Assembly (NCBI GenBank): GCA_030267565.1
Contig: BRXU01000005.1
Location: 4,777,501 to 4,841,500, forward strand
Origin: Pleodorina starrii
Lineage: Eukaryota > Chlorophyta > Chlorophyceae > Chlamydomonadales > Volvocaceae
DNA length: 64,000 nucleotides
Reading direction: 5' to 3'
Positions 1 to 10,699 of the stretch are shown in pieces. The notes under the pieces were generated by a model. The model was not told the DNA's origin. It was given only the letters and a program-made list of their open reading frames with translations, and did no database searches. Position 1 is the first letter of the stretch; the number at the start of each line of letters is the position of its first letter. A program made the position numbers and the translations under genes.

Positions 1-954
1 CACCATGGCCGAAACAGTTTGATCCCAGTCGCACACCAGCGCCGCTCCAGGGCCACTTCCATCACGGCCACATCATCTAATGCATATAGAGAAGTAATTA
101 GCGCCAATTTGGGAGCGTCGCGGCAGTCGAAAAGGGCCTTATATGAACAAATTGACATCTGGCCGAAGTTAGGCACTTTTGGAGCTATTCCCTTGACGGC
201 ATCATCAACGCGATCAGTCAGCCGAACGGGTCAGCGCACCCGGGATGCGCCAATAAATACACCAGAATTTCCCAAGCAAAAATATTTTTTACATTATAAT
301 ATGCGCGTACCTTTCTGTACTGCTTTGTACCACTGTCCGGAACCCACGTACGGGTCCGACGCGTCGTTCCCGGGGACATAAACCTCAGGTTGGTTCAGAA
401 CCAAAATCGGTAAGTAATATATGGCTGCAAGATGTGAGTCTGTGTCGTTGCGCTCGGAAGCGGAAGATATGCATCCGGGAAATCTGCGTTCTTCTCAGTA
501 GAGCTATAGTTCCAGTGTGGATACGCGTGTGGGCCCCTTTTTTTAGTTCTATGCCATTCTTTTGATAATAATGTCAACTGCAATGCCACAGACAACCCCA
601 CCTGTGCCTTACTGTATTACGCCATACGGACTGCTAGTCCACGGCGCTTGATATTCTGCTGGCGGCTCCTTGCCGACGACCCAGCACAAAGTTCAGTTAT
701 CAACGCTGCCTGCCGAGACAAAATAACCTATAATATAAAATAAAATAGAAAGGGCAATTGTGATCCCTAATACGGCGCTGCTCCTCCCAGTAATGACGGC
801 AAATTGTCGTACGTTTCTGGATTTGTGTTAAAAAAACCCGCGCCTTGATACCTGCATCTGACGACGGCTGCGTGAAAGCTCGTAGCACAATCACTGGCTG
901 GTCGACGGTACAGCCCTCTTGCCTCGGCCTAATCCAACCGCGGCCTGCATCAAG
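1..954. other. Gene A upstream region with a duplicated segment
   Basis: I see no convincing gene here. Roughly 190-480 resembles roughly 18,690-18,870, which lies upstream of paralogue B: both have the words CAGCCGAACGG and ACCAGAATT and a stretch around GTGAGTCTGTGTCGTTGC or GAGTCTGTGTCATTGC. The shared block suggests that the duplication giving genes A and B included upstream DNA, or that a dispersed repeat sits in both places. The promoter of gene A should lie in the last few hundred bases, but no clear TATA box stands out. Confidence 0.4.
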
Positions 955-2757
955 ATGGCTGCCTCGACCATGGCACTTCGGCCGCTGTTGGCCTTGACAC
1001 TGTTGGCAGTACTTTCTTACCCTTCGCTTGCGGCCACCAAGCCACCGCCGACCTACAACCGGCTCTGCCAGCAGCGGGAGCTGACGTCTCAGCCGCAATG
1101 GCGAAAGTGCGCTGAGCTCACGGTAGCCGAGTGGAACCGCGTCATCGTCGATAATGTTATAAGGTTTGTCCTTCTGCATTTCGTTGGGCTGTTGAACTGT
1201 TGTGCTGCGCGCCTGGCGTGTGGACTCAGCGAAGTGCCAACAAAGTAAAGCCTTTCGCCATCGTAACCCTGGACTCAGGTCGAACTTCACCGCCGCCTCG
1301 GCGATCTACGCCGGAATCATTGATCCGAAGATTGTGCTCCGATTGGAGCCGGTGGGCACGTTTACCGGCCTGGAGATGGTCATGGAGTACGTGTATATCT
1401 ACTCCAGCCCTACCGGGTGAGTTTTTTTGGACGACATAATTCCACAATTTACCGTCCGCTAGTTGTTGGCTGTTTGGTTACTGAAGAAGAGACTGTGCGC
1501 GGCTGCGTGGGTGTGAGACTGATGCGTTCGGTCGATCAGGTCGTGTAACAATCTAGCGCATCCGTGGTACTTCCACCCAGATGGTCAGGCTTGCCGCCGC
1601 CGGCCTGCCATTGCTCCTTGCCGCCGTATCCGAACGACCGAACGCCCCGTTGCGCCCCGCAGGCAGGTACAATACCTCAAGCCGCAGTCGTACACCATCC
1701 GGCGCTTCACCGCCTCGCGCCCCATCGCCGTTGCAACCGTCGACTATACCTACCTGAACTTCGTCAATGGAGAAACCGCCAACCTCACCTTCGAACAGTG
1801 GTGCGTACGCTTGATGGATTCATTGTTATCCAGCGCATGGCTGCCTGAATTGGCCGTTCCGACCTCATCCGTCCAGCAGTGGTGCGCGGCAAGTCCCTGA
1901 CCGACTAGCTCAGTCAATGCCGGCTCCGAAACCAAGCTCTCCATACCATGCCACAGAGGTTTGGCGCAAGCGCCCAGTTTGTCCCTACGCACCTATCAAG
2001 CCCGAACCTTGTGCCCACCTATTCCCCGTCACCCTCGCAAAACCGCGATGCGAACACCACCCCTGCAGCGCCGCCACTCATCGCGACTCGCCCAGATACG
2101 ACCCCTGAGCCCGGGGGGGATCTAATGTCACCCCTCACCCAACCCCTCGCCGTGCCTCGCGCTTCATGCCTCTTTCGCCCACCTCCCCCACTGACGTGCC
2201 CGCTGCTTGCTCGCGCCTCTTCTCCTCTCTCTACCTGTCTCCCCCAAACTCCCTCCCCATCTATGTGATCCTCTCGCTCCCTCTCCCCATCTCTCTTTCC
2301 ATGTCCATATCGCGCCCGCTCCCACTCTCCCGCTCTCCTGCGCAGGTTTCGATTCGACAGCTACAGCCGTGTCGCCACCGCCGACTTCACCATCGACCGC
2401 TTCGCCGAGGCTTTGCCTGCCCTCGGTGTGGATGCCGTGTTCAACACCGACCCCAACATCACCCTCTTGCTCCAGGAGAGGATCTGCAATGCCTCCGCCA
2501 CCTACTGCAGGACACCCTCCCTGCAGCAGTACGCCGACGTGGCAGCCTGCAAGGGCTTCCTGTCGTCCCTGCCGGTGGTCAATCCGCTGCGCATTCAGTC
2601 GAATACCGTGCTGTGCCGCTTCATGCACTACTCGATCGTGGGCTATGCACCGGAGATCCACTGCCCCCACCTCGGCCCGTCGGGCGGCGGCATGTGCGTA
2701 GACAAGCCGTATTCTGCCTACTACGCCCCACCCTTCCCGGCCGGCACCTTTGTCTAA
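955..2757 (+). CDS. Secreted cysteine-containing protein, family unknown (paralogue A)
   Basis: Predicted join(955..1163, 1279..1416, 1663..1800, 2346..2757), 298 aa. All junctions are GT-AG and the phases agree (each intron splits a codon after its second base). The start at 955 matches the start of paralogue B. Residues 1-25 or so are a signal peptide (hydrophobic core LLALTLLAVL, ending near SLAA). Then follow an N-terminal part with LCQQRELT and RKCAELT, a middle part with FTAASAIYAGIIDP and YTIRRFTASRPIAVATVDY, and a C-terminal part with six cysteines and the motif HCPHLGPSGGGMC. Eight cysteines outside the signal peptide are shared with B, which fits disulphide bonding. Several N-x-S/T sequons are present. 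The helix-then-sheet layout of the middle part recalls the SnoaL/NTF2-like fold, but that is a guess from sequence texture. Function is unknown. Confidence 0.75.
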
Positions 2758-2793
2758 CAGTGAAGGAAGCCCCCTTCGGTCCTTTTGACCGCG

Positions 2794-2798
2794 TGTAA
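2794..2798 (+). promoter_or_regulatory. Candidate poly(A) signal TGTAA of gene A
   Basis: TGTAA lies 37 bases after the gene A stop. TGTAA is the usual poly(A) signal in Chlamydomonas and its relatives. In paralogue B the same word overlaps the stop codon (22865-22869). Confidence 0.4.
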
Positions 2799-3000
2799 TA
2801 TTTGTCGGCGAGGCGGGGTTTGTTGTCAGCCGAGTGCGCGTGAAGCAGCTGGCGTGTGGCCGGCGCGGGGGCGTGGTCCAGGAGGACCAGTGATTGACCC
2901 ATGGGTCATCGAGCTATGCGCGGGTGCGTGCGTGCGCGCACCATTGATGCGAGTTTGTGCCGCCGCTGCTGCCGCTACCGTGCTTTAGCTCATAAGGGAG

Positions 3001-3480
3001 CTTGGGGGAATTGGTATGTCTCGACCTTAGCACTGGTCACCTGCGTGCGATTTTGAATTAATACAAGCACTGTCGGTTTCGGCTGCGGAACCATGTCTGG
3101 CGGAACATTCCCTCGTATGTGCCGGCCCTGCGTTAAGGGCCGGTCTGCAGGTAGGGCATAAAGAGGCTCACAACTGTCCACTCCACCGATCTCATTAGAC
3201 ACCCCTTGCTCTCCCTTCCCGATGGATGGTCCTCGCCCTTTTATCACACCAAGCCTACGGAGCGCGTGATACGGATGTTGTGATAAGGAACGTCCACAGA
3301 CGATCATGGGGTCCATCAGACCCTGGCCTACTATTACAACACCCTCGGCATGCGCACGACTCGCGTGTCGCGCCTGACTGGTATTTGTTATTGTGTCGCA
3401 CTGCCTGTTGCTGTTTGTTGAGGGAGCAGCACTACTAAGCGTGCTTAGTTTTAAGACAGTTTCGCTCCGTCAAGCACAGT
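3001..3480. repeat. Dispersed direct repeat, unit 1
   Basis: A block beginning near GGGGGAATTGGTATGTCTCG is repeated about 0.52 kb downstream. A shorter third copy lies near 23105-23450, after paralogue B. The shared part includes ATGTGCCGGCCCTGCGTTAA, the word AGGTAGGGCAT, and the tail CTGCCTGTTGCTGTTTGTTG. No conserved reading frame is evident. The position after both A and B suggests it moved with the gene duplication. Confidence 0.7.
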
Positions 3481-3518
3481 TTACTTGCCCAAATCAAGGC
3501 ATGGACGGCCAGTGGATG

Positions 3519-3880
3519 CTTGAGGGAGTTGGTGTGTCTCGACCTTAGCACTGGTCACCTGCGTGCGATTTTGAATTAATACAAGCACTGTCGGTTTCGG
3601 CTGCAGAACCCTGTCTTGCGGAACATTCCCTCGTATGTGCTGGCCTTGCGTGAAGGGCCGGTCTGGAGGTAGGGCATACATCAGAGGCTCACAACGGCTC
3701 ACAACTGTGCACTGTCCACCCCACCGCTCTGATCAGACACCCCTTGCTCCCCCCTCCCGAGGGATGGTCCTCGCCCTTTCATCACACCGAGCCTTCGGAG
3801 CGCGTGATACTGTTGTTGTGATTAGGAACGTCCACAGACGATCATGGGGTCCATCAGACCCTGGCTTTGTCCTTGCTTTG
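3519..3880. repeat. Dispersed direct repeat, unit 2
   Basis: Second copy of the block at 3001, about 90% similar by eye over about 345 bases. It includes the words CGACCTTAGCACTGGTCACC and GAACGTCCACAGACGATC. It diverges after CAGACCCTGG. Confidence 0.7.
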
Positions 3881-4861
3881 TCGGAACAGCTGACTGCACA
3901 AAAGACCAAGCATGTGATGGGCGGTTGGATGCCAGGGGCGCTGCGAACAAGGGGACAAGCTCGGCGAAGGTACACCACGTACGCCCGCCTACCTGATCCT
4001 GCAGCAGCGACACTGACCAAGCCGCACCGGATATACCGGTACGGTAACTACAAGGAGAACAGGGACCGACGTATTCCCCACCTCTTTGAGCTTCCGGTTA
4101 GATGATGAAGGCTTATATATCGCTGTGTAACACTATTAAGGGTACTCGTGCTGCCGACCTTCAGGCAACGGCACGGGGCCTATTGCCTAGCTCAGAACGT
4201 TACAATTGTTCGGAGCCGAAAAGCGACCATACTGGCTCGCTTTCGGCCTTAAGTCCGCACAAGACTTCATTCCGGAACGCTCGGATACCGTAAGCGTAAG
4301 GCCCGGAATTACGGAACGCAAGACACGTGTCCGATGTTCCTACCACCAGCGATCACACAGCGATCAGTTACGTCTTCATACCAATAGAACGATCACAACG
4401 TTACGTTTACGTTGCAACACGCTCAACCGCAGCGCGTGCGACACACAACTCGCAAAGATCATGACCGCGGAAGGCAGCGGTCACACTAAATCACACTCGC
4501 GAGCAGTCACACAAATGCGTGCGAATGCGCCGAAACCAAGTTCTTCAAACTAACATGACAGAACAGTTCTTGCCGTTAATTAACCGTTAGACGGCAATTC
4601 GTCGATAACACCCAAACGCTCTGTCAGCTTGCCGCGTGTGTGCTTGTCTTCGTCGCAGTGGTGCCCCCCTTGTCCCAGGGTCGCCTAAGGTTCTGGTAGG
4701 CCTGGTGGCGCTGGGGGCTCGATCGATGCTGTTGGCCCTGGTGGCTCCTCTCTTGTTTGTCTGGTTTCGAAACTCATGAGCCTGGTGCTCTTGCGTAGGT
4801 TGCGGCCGGTGGCCCTCTCTGTGCTGCCCTGTGTTTCTGGAGGTCTGTGTCCTGCATTGTT
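3881..4861. other. Intergenic, no supported gene
   Basis: I find no exon, RNA gene or clear repeat here. A minus-strand frame spanning 4587-5039 runs through the GC palindrome at 4862 and looks like a chance opening or element remnant rather than a gene. Confidence 0.4.
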
Positions 4862-4902
4862 GGGCGGGGCCCCAGCGCGAAGCGCCCAGGGGGGCCCCGC
4901 CC
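4862..4902 (-). repeat. 41-bp GC palindrome, copy 1
   Basis: An inverted repeat with outer arms GGGCGGGGCCCC and GGGGCCCCGCCC and an inner GCGCGAAGCGC hairpin. It is the exact reverse complement of 58354-58394 near the start of the LINE reading frame, and close to 54637-54680. It probably marks a fragment of the same element family inserted in reverse. Confidence 0.8.
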
Positions 4903-5223
4903 TGTCGCCGTAGCGCCTCTAGCGTAGCTAGAGAAGCGGAGGCCTTACCCCACTGGAATGGTGTCCGTGTGTGGTGGATGTAATTTGGATTTTCCGGAAT
5001 TTCGCTTTTCGTTTCGGCATTTCTGATAGCATATTGCATCCTGTATTGCTGATATACGTGCGTTCATGTGTTCATTCAAGTTGAAGTTTGAAATAGTAAC
5101 AGCTGATCGCGGCCGAAGTCGCGTCAACGTCTCCGCGCGTAGAAATCATCGCAATCGCAGTGAAAATATTTATAATGGAATTGTGACATGGCGGCGCGAT
5201 GTGAATCGTATTGCTATTGTGAA

Positions 5224-6528
5224 GTAGAGTTGCTCGGCTCCGAAACCCCGACGCGTAAAGTGCGTAAATTTTTTTGGCGTCGCGGGATGTGCTGCATGCA
5301 TATAGATATAACATAAAAATCATTTATGTGCGATATCATAGCGTTAGGCTTGTCAAAGTTAGTCGCCTTGCGATTTGCGAGGAAAATACGATCGTGCACT
5401 CGCGCTACTTAGGATGCTGCATAGCATAGCGTAGCGTAGCGTAGCGTTGCGTAGCGGATCGTAACGAAGCATAACGGAGCGTATCGCGGAGCATAGCGTC
5501 GCGTCGTGTAGTCGGTGAATAAAGTCGTGCACGCCTGCGCAGCGCTCCGCTACGTTCTGCTGCGCTTCGCTACGCTGTCGCTCGCTCGCTCGCTGCTCGG
5601 TTTTATCGCTTCAACGCAAGTCGGCGATTAAAGCCGCGCACGCTCCGCTGCGCTCGGCTCAGTGCAGAAGAAGTACAATTGCTCGGCTCCGAAACCCCGA
5701 CGCGTAAAGTGCGTAAATTTTTTTGGCGTCGCGGGATGTGCTGCATGCATATAGATATAACATAAAAATCATTTATGTGCGATATCATAGCGTTAGGCTT
5801 GTCAAAGTTAGTCGCCTTGCGATTTGCGAGGAAAATGCGATCGTGCACTCGCGCTACTTAGGATGCTGCATAGCATAGCGTAGCGTAGCGTAGCGTAGCG
5901 TAGCGTAGCGTTGCGTAGCGTTGCGTAGCGGATCGTAACGAAGCATAGCGGAGCGTATCGCGGAGCATAGCGTCGCGTCGTGTAGTCGGTGAATAAAGTC
6001 GTGCACGCCTGCGCAGCGCTCCGCTACGTTCTGCTGCGCTTCGCTACGCTGTCGCTCGCTCGCTCGCTCGCTCGGTTTTATCGCTTCAACGCAAGTCGGC
6101 GATTAAAGCCGCGCACGCTCCGCTGCGCTCGGCTCAGTGCAGAAGAAGTACAATTGCTCGGCTCCGAAACCCCGACGCGTAAAGTGCGTAAATTTTTTGG
6201 GCGTCGCGGGATGTGCTGCATGCATATAGATATATCATAGAAATCATTTATGTGCGATATCATAGCGTTAGGCTTGTCAAAGTTAGTCGCCTTGCGATTT
6301 GCAGGAAAATGCGATCGTACACTCGCGCTACTTAGGATGCTGCATAGCATAGCGTAGCGTTGCATAGCGTTGCGTAGCGGATCGTAACGAAGCATAGCGG
6401 AGCGTATCGCGGAGCATAGCGTCGCGTCGTGTAGTCGGCGAATAAAGTCGTGCACGCCTGCGCAGCGCTCCTCTACGTTCTGCTGCGCTTCGCTGCGCTC
6501 TGCTACGCTCGCTCGCTCGCTCAAAGTT
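5224..6528. repeat. Three-unit tandem satellite (about 450-475 bp units)
   Basis: The word TTGCTCGGCTCCGAAACC recurs at 5230, 5679 and 6154, spacing 449 and 475 bp. Each unit carries the same landmarks: ACGCGTAAAGTGCGTAAAT, a GATGTGCTGCATGCATATAG block, a short TAGCG array, GTGCACGCCTGCGCAGCGCTC, and a CTCGCTCGCTCG run. Units differ mainly in TAGCG copy number and CGCT repeat length, as expected from slippage. The apparent frames are shared artefacts of the repeat. Confidence 0.9.
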
Positions 6529-6589
6529 AGTCGCCGCTCGTCGTGGCTCGTCGCTGCTCGCGTCGTCGCCGCTCGTTATTCGTTGCCGC

Positions 6590-7275
6590 TCGCCGCCGCT
6601 CATCGCCGCGTAGCGTAGCGTCGCGTCGCATACCATAGTGTAGTGCAACGTGCACGATCGTAAATCGCACGTCACATTTCAACGTGCACGATTGAAATGT
6701 GACGAGCAGAGTGCTCCCGCGGAGCATAGTGTAGTGTAGCGTCGTGTCGCGTCGTGTCACGTCGCGTCACGTCGCGTCGCGTAGTGCAGCGCAGCATGCA
6801 GGATCGCATTGCAATGCTACGCAACGCAACAACGTCGCGTCGTCGCGTCATGTAGCCTAGCATAGCGTAGCGTAGCATAGCGTTGCGTAGCGGATCGTAA
6901 TGGAGCGTAGCGGAGCGTAGTGTGGAGCATCACGGAACGTAGCATAGCGTCACGTCGCGTCATGTAGCCTAGCGTAGCGTAGCGTAGCATAGCGTTGTGT
7001 AGCGGATCGTAATGGAGCATAGTGGAGCGTAGCTTGGAGCATCACGGAGCGTAGCATAGCATCACGTCGCGTCATGTAATGTAGTATAGCATCGTCGCGT
7101 CGCATCACGTCATGTAGCCTAGCGTAGCGTAGTGTAGCATAGCGTTGCGTAGCGAATCGTAATGAAGCATAGCGGAGCGTAGCAACGCAACGCGTCGCGG
7201 AACGTAGCATAACATCGCGTTGCGTCGCGTCGTGTCGCATCGCGCCGCGTCGCATCGCGTCGCATCCGCATCCGC
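6590..7275. repeat. Degenerate TAGCG/GTAGC pentamer satellite with higher-order units
   Basis: Nearly the whole stretch is built from variants of a five-base word (TAGCG, CATAG, GTCGC). Blocks starting GTCATGTAGCCTAGC recur at about 6846, 6958 and 7108, giving a higher-order period of roughly 110-150 bp. The same pentamer appears inside each unit of the 5224 satellite, so the two arrays probably share an origin. Frames on either strand are low-complexity and not genes. Confidence 0.85.
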
Positions 7276-7316
7276 AAGGGGCGCTACGGCAGCCCGCGGC
7301 CCAAAGGGCGCGCGCT

Positions 7317-8474
7317 TGTAGGATTGCCCATGTCCGTGCGTGTGTGGGACGTGCGTGCGTGGGACGTGGGATGGAAGTAATTGGACAAGTGCAGACTTTC
7401 GGCCATCGGAAAGGCTGCATAAGTAAAAGATTACATTCTTTATTGCACGGTAAATTTATTATTGGAACCCAACCTCGTTTAGGAACCCAACCAGTTTGGC
7501 AGTCTCCATGGACCGAGGCCGAGGTCAAACCAACACCTCTCGGCCTATAATTAATTCCAGAAGATTCATCGTTCCTCAAAGTGGAATTCTGACATGACGG
7601 CGTGAAATGAATCTTCGTTTCGGCAACAAACTATGTTTGCATTGCGAACATTCTTCCCGCGACCACACCACAGCAGCTCTGCTTGCCGGTCCGATCGTCT
7701 TGACGCATATTACTATTACAAAGGTTGGAAGGAGCAAACCATGAGGTGCCAACTGCTGGTTGTTGGACGCCAAGCCGCCAATGCACGCACGATGCAGCGG
7801 TCTTCTGCGGGCCGCCCAACAAGTCCAGTCGGCAACCTAGGGGATGGACTTCTACGTTCCCTGTCCTAATGTTAAAGCACTCAAGCCTCCTCTACGGTGA
7901 ATACCTCAGTAGCGAAGCCTGTGCACTCTCGTCGGCAACTGCACGTCGTCGCAACCCTCGCAAACAGTTCCGCTGTCCTTCTATTGGCAAGTCAGCCTGC
8001 GTGATGTGTAAATGATACACTCCATACACTCCATGTCTACTGTCATGTAACTTCAGCCAATGCGCTGGCCGGAAGAGTTGCACAGTGCCGAGACGGCGCG
8101 CGATGCTAAACATGGGTCGGATTGCTGAAGCCGCAGGCATTTCAGCTATAAAGCTCTGGCTGCCTATCAGCAGGAATGTCGACACTCTCACAGTTGGCGC
8201 CCTCGCCGCTCGCTTTGGAAATGCCGTATTTCGGTCGATGCGCACATGCGCTCATGCACCCGACGGGATGACGCGCTTCGCGCGGCGCCGGCAGGCCTTG
8301 CTAACGACTCGGCTAGCAGGCATTTCGGGAAACAGCTCTGGCTGTCTATCAGCAGGAATGTCGACACTCTCACACTTCACGCCCTCGCTGCCCTAGCACT
8401 CAACTTAACCCGTACGGATTTAGTGGGGCCCCGCCCTTTTTCCGGCTTCAAGGAAGCCGACACCAACCCCTTGT
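7317..8474 (-). mobile_element. Inverted copy of the LINE 5' region
   Basis: The reverse complement matches 57228-58353 over its whole length. It begins ACAAGGGGTTGG, then the hairpin GGCTTCCTTGAAGCC, and ends at CACGGACATGGG-AATCCTACA, which is the start of the LINE reading frame at 58339. Both copies contain two internal direct repeats around GTGAGAGTGTCGACATTCC. Sequence beyond the ends differs. The copy here lacks the LINE coding region, so it is a fragment or a non-autonomous relative. Confidence 0.8.
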
Positions 8475-8887
8475 TACGCTTTACCTTCGCATACGAGTGA
8501 ACTGGTGATTTGGGAAGGAGCAGCTCATTTCAGTACATGAGTGCGGCGCGGTGCGGGTTCTATCTGACCCAAATTATGCTTGCTGGCTGGCAGCCAGAAA
8601 TACGACGAGAAAAGGTAACGTGGTAAGATGGGTCCCCCCCTGCAGTTCAGTTCAGTACAGGGCCTGCCTGCACCAGTTCGTCTTTGGGTTGGCCTCTGCG
8701 AGGTTGTGAGATGTGTCAGCTCGGCACCGCGAAAAAACCTCTCCGCCAGTCGCGCCACAGGCTGCAACTGGACGGGCTCGCTCTCCGCCCCAAACACCTA
8801 TTCGACGGAGCTCCGAAGCGCCTACCGTATCCTCCGCTTGCGGCCCCTCTGCCGGTGAGCACTCGTCTTGTGGATGGGAGGGAGGGC
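8475..8887 (+). other. Coding-like stretch, no supported gene model
   Basis: Several frames are open between about 8600 and 8860, and a GTGAGC donor-like site lies at 8855. No frame matches a family I know. Only one of the three frames would join in phase with the ALG5-like exon at 8960, and its sequence does not resemble ALG5 exon 7. I cannot support a gene. Confidence 0.2.
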
Positions 8888-9057
8888 GGCGGAGGGGAGG
8901 GTGGAAGGCAGGGATGTGCCCCCGCATCACGCCGTGCTGCGCCACATCTGCTGCTGCAGGTGTTTGTCAACTGGACCGAGATCCCTGGATCCAAGATCCG
9001 ATTCACGTCCATCCTGCTGATGGCGCTGGAGCTGATCATCATCAAGGTACGACATCC
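8888..9057 (+). pseudogene. Inverted duplicate of the last ALG5 exon
   Basis: Positions 8960-9046 repeat the coding part of ALG5 exon 8 (10831 downwards on the minus strand) in the opposite orientation. The motif NWTEIPGSKIRFTSILLMAL is intact and I see one synonymous difference (ATC/ATA). Homology includes about 60-70 bases of the upstream intron with its acceptor and stops just after the donor-like GTACGACATCCC. No other ALG5 exon is found nearby, so this is an orphan exon about 1.8 kb from its source. It could be a pseudogene fragment or could have been recruited by an unknown plus-strand transcript. Confidence 0.8.
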
Positions 9058-10065
9058 CCGCAGCAGCTCATCTAAGAACCACCCGCAAGGATGCATGACC
9101 GGGACCCACCGATTGCCACGTGTCCAAGAGCTGTCGATAATGGCCTCAGGCCCGCTGTGTCCCCCGCCTGCCCCCCGGCCCCTGCTTCACCTCTCGGCCC
9201 GCTGCCCCCGTAGCCACGACAGGCCGCCTCTGGTCCGCACCCAACTCCCTACCCTCCTCCGTTCGCGGTGGTATTTCTTTCCTTGCCCCATCCCCATATC
9301 CTCTTGCCCCCGCGGCCGGAAGGGGGTCGCACGTCGTCGAGCGCCACTTCTGCCGGGACATGGCAGCACAGCGGACGCCCACCACCCGGCGGTGTCTGCC
9401 TCTGCTGGCCGCCATACCGAAGGCCGCTACCGGTACAGTGCGTTGGGAAGGAACGAAGCACTGGCTGCGCCGTCTGCCCCGCCTCTCGCGCCATCAGGAC
9501 TAGCCCATTTAAACCCTCCCTCTGGCTCTTCCCGGAGATTCATCTACCGGTACTAGCAGCTGCGTGGAGGTCTTCGTTTACACACCGCAGCAGCCCCTCG
9601 CTGAGACGCCGCTAGGCCGCTAAGCCGCTTGGGAGCCCGTCCCAGCAAGACACCTCCGCAGCAACCAACACCAGATTTGTCGCATTTGAAGTGGCTCCGG
9701 TGGAGCGAGTCGCTGCTGTGGGGCTGTCAGAGCCACACGTGATGATACCGGTGGCGCATGAGGGGCGCATGGACCCATGAGATTTCCGTAGCCCGCCACG
9801 TCAGCGCGCCTGCCCACTTCCCGGGATACCGTAGCTCACATACCCCTATGGGACACGGCTTTTATTTTTCTCTAGCCGCTCCATGTCCAGACGCACGCCC
9901 CAACAGCAAGCCAGGCGCCCCGAAGGGCCCCTTGTTGATGCAAGCGCGAGCAAACCCCGGACCGAGGCCCCCTTCTTCATGACGCCTTCTTGCTAAGCGT
10001 CAGCTCCGAGTGTATCGTCCACACACCCAGCACCTGGTAAGCCACCTGCGCGGTGTGAGCGAGCC

Positions 10066-10147
10066 GGGCCGGGCAGGTCTTGTTGGTGCTTGGGTAATGA
10101 CAAGACGGGCCGGGCAGGTCTTGTTGGTGCGTGGGTAATGACAAGAC
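10066..10147. repeat. 41-bp tandem duplication
   Basis: The unit beginning GGGCCGGGCAGGTCTTGTTG and ending TAATGACAAGAC occurs twice back to back with one difference, in sequence downstream of ALG5. Confidence 0.85.
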
Positions 10148-10699
10148 GTGGGTAGTAGGAAGACGAGACCGCAGCGGCGAAACGGAGGCGGCTGTTGTCG
10201 GCGCCGTGGCGTTTCGAAGGGAAAGCCCCGCCCTTCGCCATAAGGCAAATAACCGCGCATCGCCCCCGGGCGGATGTGTGCCCCTGTGTAGGGCGACATG
10301 GGGTACCTGAGCCTGGAGTGTTACCAGGTAGAGAGATCGAAGTTGGGATCGGGTGATGTGTGGTGGTGGTGTCGGGAGTTTGGGGGAGAGAACGGCTGGA
10401 CGTGCACCGGTTGGAAAGTGAATCGACACGAATGCAACCCGGCCCCCCAAACGGCAATGGGTGGTGCATCCCGCAACGCACGAAGCTCAGGAGCTCAGGA
10501 CCCACCTTCAATGCCGCCTCTTCAACATCGCGACCCCGCTTTCCCAAGCTCGTCCCATCCGTACACCGTACCCCCGGCCTTTCCGTACTACCCGCGCACC
10601 ACACTCCTGACGTGGACCCCACCACCAACACTACTTTACTTCCCCCCCAACACACATATAAACACGCCCTGACTTTCCCCGTCCCTGGCCCTTCCGCGT

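Noticed and set aside
4587..5039. Minus-strand 150-codon frame through the GC palindrome
   Set aside because: It has a different frame from the LINE at the palindrome and no similarity to the Josephin domain; probably chance.
5224..7275. CRISPR-like array
   Set aside because: Units are long satellites or pentamers without unique spacers, and the genome is eukaryotic.
8684..9556. Chimeric gene joining an upstream exon to the orphan ALG5 exon
   Set aside because: Only one frame joins in phase and it has no resemblance to ALG5 or any other family; kept as a possibility, not called as a gene.
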